Shown here in pieces: positions 7,189 through 10,537 of a stretch of DNA of 10,537 nt. The notes under the pieces are model-generated. The model worked only from the letters and a program-made list of their open reading frames with translations, did no database searches and was not told the DNA's origin. The stretch lies in contig CAMLDK010000026.1 of NCBI GenBank assembly GCA_946478995.1, positions 1 to 10,537 of the forward strand. Direction: 5' to 3'. The position numbers and the translations under genes were made by a program. This stretch comes from an uncultured Candidatus Saccharibacteria bacterium (lineage in GTDB: Bacteria; Patescibacteria; Saccharimonadia; Saccharimonadales; 2-12-FULL-41-12). How positions within the stretch are numbered: the stretch's first letter is position 1; the number at the start of each line of letters is the position of its first letter.

Positions 7189-7211
7189 TTATCTTATAGA
7201 CTTAGATTCTT

Positions 7212-9986
7212 ATGGGAAAAGCAGAAGATATAGCGAAAATCCAGAAGTATGTGCGGGCAGCAAACTACCTGTCGGTTACTCAGATTTACCTGCAGGATAA
7301 CTTTTTATTGGAACGGCCGCTCGCTTCCGGCGACATAAAGCCGAAGCTTTTTGGCCATTGGGGTACCTGTCCAGGGATAAATTTCGTTTATGGGCATGCT
7401 AACCGAATGATCAGTCAATACAAGCAACCGGCTGTTTTCGTTCTCGGGCCGGGACATGGGATGCCGGGCCTGCAAGCAAATCTTTTCATAGAGGGTACCC
7501 TCGGTAAATATTATGAGCAGGCCCAGAGGGACTTTAGCGGGATCGGCTATGTTTCAAAGATGTTTGCCTGGCCTTACGGCTTTTCCAGCCATTGCTCACC
7601 TGAGACACCTGGCCTGATTCTCGAAGGGGGCGAGCTAGGGTATTCGCTGGCTTCGGCTTACGGCGCGGTATTGGATAATCCTGACCTTATGGCAATCTGC
7701 CTGATCGGCGACGGAGAGGCTGAAACCGGAGCAATTGCTACCGCTTGGCACACTAATAAATTAGTGGATCCGGCGACTTCCGGGGTCGTTCTGCCGATCT
7801 TGCATCTAAACGGGCTTAAAATCTCCGGTCCGACTATCTTCGGCCGGATGAGCGATGAAGAGCTAACTAAACTTTTTGAAGGCTACGGCTATGCCCCGAT
7901 GATAGTCGAAGGCCCGGATATAGATGAGAAGATGTATGACGCACTTGATGAAGCCGAACGCCGGTTCAAAGATATAAAAAAACGCGCCATAGGCGGCGAG
8001 GACTTCAAGCCGGTTTATCCGATGATCATCTTAAGAAGCCCTAAGGGCTGGACGACCATAAAAGAGCTGCGCGGCAAACAGATCGAGGGCACGATAAATT
8101 CGCACCAGGTAGTCATGCCGACCGTCAAATCCGACGACCACGAACTTGAGCAGCTGGAAATCTGGCTGCAATCATATGAATTTAGCGAGCTGTTCGACAA
8201 GAAGTCCGGCTTTTCACAAGATATTTTAGATATAATCCCGAGCAAAGATTTGCTTATGGGCGATAATGAAAGCATGTTCGGACATCACTATAAACCGCTT
8301 AGGCTGCCGGATGCGAAGAGGCTGGAGAAACAGACCAGACTGCCCGGCGAAATCCAGTCGAACGCCATGCGTATAGCCGGCGAATATTTGAAAGAGGTCT
8401 TCAGGCTCAATAAAGATGCTAAGAATGTCAGGCTGATGAGTCCCGATGAGACGTATTCGAACCGTCTGGATAACGTATTCGAGGTGACGGAGCGCGGTTT
8501 CGTCTGGCCGCATGAGCCAGGCGATAAAGACATATCAAGAAGCGGCCGGGTGATGGAAATGCTCAGTGAGCACACTATGCATGGATTGGCCCAAGGCTAT
8601 GTTCTGACCGGACGGCATGCGGTATTTACCACCTATGAAGCCTTTGCCCAGATATTTTCATCCATGGCGCATATGTACCAGAAATTCCTTAAGTGGGTTC
8701 GGATTATGCCGTGGCGGCAGGATATCCCGTCGATCAACTATCTGCTGACTTCGACCGCCTGGCGGCAGGAGCACAACGGCTATTCCCATCAGAACCCGAG
8801 CTTCGTTTCCGGCATGCTGGAAAAACACAACGATTTCATCAAAGCCTACTACCCTGTCGATGACAATTCCATGCTGGCTGTCATGGAAGAAGTCCTGGGG
8901 TCGAAAAACCAGATGAACATCGTAACCGCCGGCAAGACGCCTGAACCGCGCTGGACCACCTATGAATCATCGAAAAAAGCTTTGGAAGAAGGACTTAGCG
9001 TCTGGGATTTTGCCAGCGATAAAAACCCACACGTAGTCGTGGCCGGCATTGGCGATTATGTTACCAAAGAAGCGCTCGCCGCGATTGAGCTGGTCAAGAA
9101 AGACGCCCCCGACGTACGGATTCGCTTTGTTAACATGCTGCGCCTGCAGGCCGCCTGCTCGTGTGAAGACACTTATCACCCTCAGATTCCACATGCTGAA
9201 AAATACTTCACTATCGACAAACCGGTCATCGTGAATTTCCACGGCTATCCGGAAGCTATGAAGAATATGCTGTTTGACGTGAAGAATCCTCAGAGGTTCA
9301 CTGTGCGCGGTTACATTGAAGAAGGCGGCACCACCACGCCTTTTGATATGCAGGTACGCAATAAGACCGACCGGTTCAACCTGGCAATAGAGATTCTGGA
9401 AAAAGCTTATTCACAATCCGCCATCAGCGAAAACACTTGCACGTCTATACAGGCGAAATATAAAAAGGCATTGGAAGACCATAAGAAATTTATCATCAAA
9501 AACGGTCGTGATCCGGAGGAAATAGAAAACTGGCAATGGTCGGCTAAAGTTCCGGTTGTGACTTATTCTACCGACAATCTACAGATCGAAGCCCTGAAAG
9601 AAGCAAGAACGATAGCCTTCATCGGCCTTTCCGACAAGCCGGAGCGCCATAGCCACAGGGTTGCGAAATATTTCCAGGATATGGGCTATAAGATCATCCC
9701 TATCAATCCCCGGATAACCGAGACCCTTGGTGAAAAAGCTTATCCGAGCCTGTTGGATATTCCCGACACTACCCGTATAGATATCGTGGATATTTTCAGG
9801 AATCCTGACGAAGTAATTCCTCATCTGGAAGAGGTCGTCGAACGCGGGAATATCCGGACAATCTGGCTGGCCGAAGGTGCTAACAGCCATGAAGCCGAGG
9901 AATTTGCCGAAGATTACGGTCTCCATATGGTAACGAACCAGTGCATAATGGATGTTGATAAAGCTTATAGAGAAGAGAAAGGGTAA
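7212..9986 (+). CDS. xfp: Phosphoketolase fused to a C-terminal YccU-like CoA-binding domain
   Basis: Residues 1 to about 776 are a full-length thiamine-diphosphate phosphoketolase, which cleaves xylulose-5-P (and often fructose-6-P) with phosphate to acetyl phosphate plus an aldose phosphate. Seen: RAANYLSV and FGHWGT (H49), GPGHGMP (H82), SSH (H127) with SPETPG and EGGELGYS, the ThDP/Mg motif GDGEAETG (166-173), HLNG (198-201), NSHQV, PDETYSNR (E413), LSEHT (E453), TTYEAF (E476) and EHNGYSH (H521, H526). These catalytic-site residues are all kept, so activity is expected. The family normally ends soon after the segment seen here as EIENWQW (about 770-776). This protein instead continues through a linker into a CoA-binding domain (about 795-920): TIAFIGLSDKPER, YKIIPINPR, DIVDIFRNPDEV, IRTIWLAEG, NQCIMD. 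This matches the COG1832/YccU family. Total 924 residues versus about 790-830. The start fits the family N-terminus although no Shine-Dalgarno is seen. Acs follows after 4 bp. Confidence 0.96.
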   Translation: MGKAEDIAKIQKYVRAANYLSVTQIYLQDNFLLERPLASGDIKPKLFGHWGTCPGINFVYGHANRMISQYKQPAVFVLGPGHGMPGLQANLFIEGTLGKYYEQAQRDFSGIGYVSKMFAWPYGFSSHCSPETPGLILEGGELGYSLASAYGAVLDNPDLMAICLIGDGEAETGAIATAWHTNKLVDPATSGVVLPILHLNGLKISGPTIFGRMSDEELTKLFEGYGYAPMIVEGPDIDEKMYDALDEAERRFKDIKKRAIGGEDFKPVYPMIILRSPKGWTTIKELRGKQIEGTINSHQVVMPTVKSDDHELEQLEIWLQSYEFSELFDKKSGFSQDILDIIPSKDLLMGDNESMFGHHYKPLRLPDAKRLEKQTRLPGEIQSNAMRIAGEYLKEVFRLNKDAKNVRLMSPDETYSNRLDNVFEVTERGFVWPHEPGDKDISRSGRVMEMLSEHTMHGLAQGYVLTGRHAVFTTYEAFAQIFSSMAHMYQKFLKWVRIMPWRQDIPSINYLLTSTAWRQEHNGYSHQNPSFVSGMLEKHNDFIKAYYPVDDNSMLAVMEEVLGSKNQMNIVTAGKTPEPRWTTYESSKKALEEGLSVWDFASDKNPHVVVAGIGDYVTKEALAAIELVKKDAPDVRIRFVNMLRLQAACSCEDTYHPQIPHAEKYFTIDKPVIVNFHGYPEAMKNMLFDVKNPQRFTVRGYIEEGGTTTPFDMQVRNKTDRFNLAIEILEKAYSQSAISENTCTSIQAKYKKALEDHKKFIIKNGRDPEEIENWQWSAKVPVVTYSTDNLQIEALKEARTIAFIGLSDKPERHSHRVAKYFQDMGYKIIPINPRITETLGEKAYPSLLDIPDTTRIDIVDIFRNPDEVIPHLEEVVERGNIRTIWLAEGANSHEAEEFAEDYGLHMVTNQCIMDVDKAYREEKG
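9594..9968 (+). other. CoA-binding (YccU/COG1832-like) domain at the phosphoketolase C-terminus
   Basis: Residues about 795-919 of the fusion protein form a complete Rossmann-type CoA-binding domain rather than a fragment: beta1-loop IAFIGLSDKPERHSHRVAKY, beta2 GYKIIPINPR, the DIVDIFRNPDEV segment, the TIWLAEGANS segment and a terminal cysteine motif NQCIMD. In most bacteria this family occurs as a free protein of about 135-145 residues with no settled function. No internal stop or start-plus-Shine-Dalgarno separates it from the phosphoketolase, so it should be translated as one chain. Confidence 0.88.
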
Positions 9987-9990
9987 ACAA

Positions 9991-10537
9991 ATGAGTGAAA
10001 AACCAAAAGTAATTCCGGTTAATTCCAGTGCTAAGAAAATAGCCAATTTAGAAGATTATGACAAAGTTTACTCTGACTTTTCGTGGGAGAAAGCCGAAGC
10101 CGAACTCATAGATTACTTTGAAGATGGAACCCTGAACATCGCCTACAACTGTATAGACCGGCACGCATTAGGCGACAAAAAAGATAAAATTGCGCTCATC
10201 TATCAAACAGCGGACGGCTCTAAAGAAACTTATTCATTTTCAGATATGAAAACCGAGTCTGATAAATTTGCTAACGTCCTAAAAGACCAGGACGTTAAAA
10301 AGGGCGACCGGGTTTTCATCTTCCTGCCGCCTATACCGGAACGTTACGTGGCCTTCCTGGGCATCCTTAAAACCGGCGCTATCGCCGGCACTCTCTTCGC
10401 GGCTTTCCAAGAAATCGCGTTAAAAGACCGTCTGGCCGATTCCGAAGCCAGCGTGATCATCACCAATGCCGATCTTTACCCCAGAATAAAAAACATCATG
10501 AAAGATCTGCCGAACCTGAAGAAAGTCATCTTGGTCG
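9991..10537 (+). CDS. acs: AMP-forming acetyl-CoA synthetase (AcsA type), N-terminal part only
   Basis: Adenylate-forming enzyme that activates acetate with ATP and CoA to acetyl-CoA, AMP and PPi through acetyl-adenylate. Only 182 codons of an expected 570-650 are inside the window. The visible N-domain closely follows Bacillus-type AcsA: YSDFSWEKAEAEL (27-39), LNIAYNCIDRHA (48-59), DKIALIYQ (65-72), TYSFSDMK (80-87), VKKGDRVFIFLPPIPE (102-117), LGILKTGAIAGTLFAAF (123-139), LKDRLADSEASVIIT (144-158). The adenylation signature and the catalytic lysine lie outside the window. A closely related medium-chain acyl-CoA synthetase cannot be fully excluded. It starts 4 bp after the phosphoketolase fusion stop, behind a weak AAAGGG (9978-9983) with seven bases of spacing, so it is cotranscribed with it. 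The pairing suggests a joint role in acetyl-group metabolism. Confidence 0.92.
   Translation, partial: MSEKPKVIPVNSSAKKIANLEDYDKVYSDFSWEKAEAELIDYFEDGTLNIAYNCIDRHALGDKKDKIALIYQTADGSKETYSFSDMKTESDKFANVLKDQDVKKGDRVFIFLPPIPERYVAFLGILKTGAIAGTLFAAFQEIALKDRLADSEASVIITNADLYPRIKNIMKDLPNLKKVILV

Noticed and set aside
8015..8575. Overlapping minus-strand reading frames inside xfp
   Set aside because: Shadows of the phosphoketolase coding frame; no promoter, ribosome site or recognisable domain.
9540..9600. Possible assembly artefact or missed stop joining two separate genes (xfp and yccU)
   Set aside because: The same frame continues through a natural-looking linker, no start codon with a Shine-Dalgarno site occurs before the CoA domain, and no frameshift is needed. 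It still deserves the comparative check given under findings.
10272..10297. Perfect 8-bp inverted repeat TAACGTCC/GGACGTTA with a 10-nt loop inside acs
   Set aside because: Single copy, within conserved coding sequence, followed by A-rich and not T-rich bases; most likely chance.

Overview
This is a moderate-GC bacterial chromosome segment, almost fully coding, using the standard stop codons (TAA, TAG and TGA all terminate genes here). The gene set is mostly housekeeping, with compact spacing, a short TilS, few recognisable Shine-Dalgarno sites before some genes, and a FtsH N-terminus of a style I associate with Patescibacteria/CPR. A small-genome bacterium of that kind is plausible, but this is inference and no marker in the window proves it.

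Layout: positions 1-7088 hold five genes on the minus strand, read in the order tilS, ftsH, meaB, murJ, lepA (lepA runs off the left edge). Gaps are 30, 74 and 48 bp, followed by a 4-bp ATGA overlap between murJ and lepA. They look like one operon from a promoter near 7114-7149, with a possible extra start site just before murJ. Functions are tRNA-Ile2 lysidine formation, membrane proteolysis, a MeaB/ArgK-type G3E GTPase, lipid II flipping and the ribosomal factor EF4. The intergenic space 7089-7211 carries divergent promoters. From 7212 rightwards, the plus strand carries a two-gene metabolic operon: a phosphoketolase fused at its C-terminus to a YccU-like CoA-binding domain, then after 4 bp the start of an AMP-forming acetyl-CoA synthetase, cut by the right edge.

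The most interesting item is this fusion-acs pair. Phosphoketolase makes acetyl phosphate from xylulose-5-P/fructose-6-P; the fused domain is of a CoA-binding family; the next gene interconverts acetate and acetyl-CoA. A dedicated acetyl phosphate/acetyl-CoA/acetate module, with CoA sensing or chemistry built into the phosphoketolase, is a testable hypothesis. Secondary points are a MeaB with an altered guanine-specificity motif (NERD instead of NKxD) and no visible mutase partner, three 17-bp palindromes of one family inside tilS, and a perfect -10 box so close to murJ that its transcript may be leaderless. No RNA genes, CRISPR arrays, insertion sequences or convincing terminators were seen, and no gene-free stretch exceeds about 125 bp.
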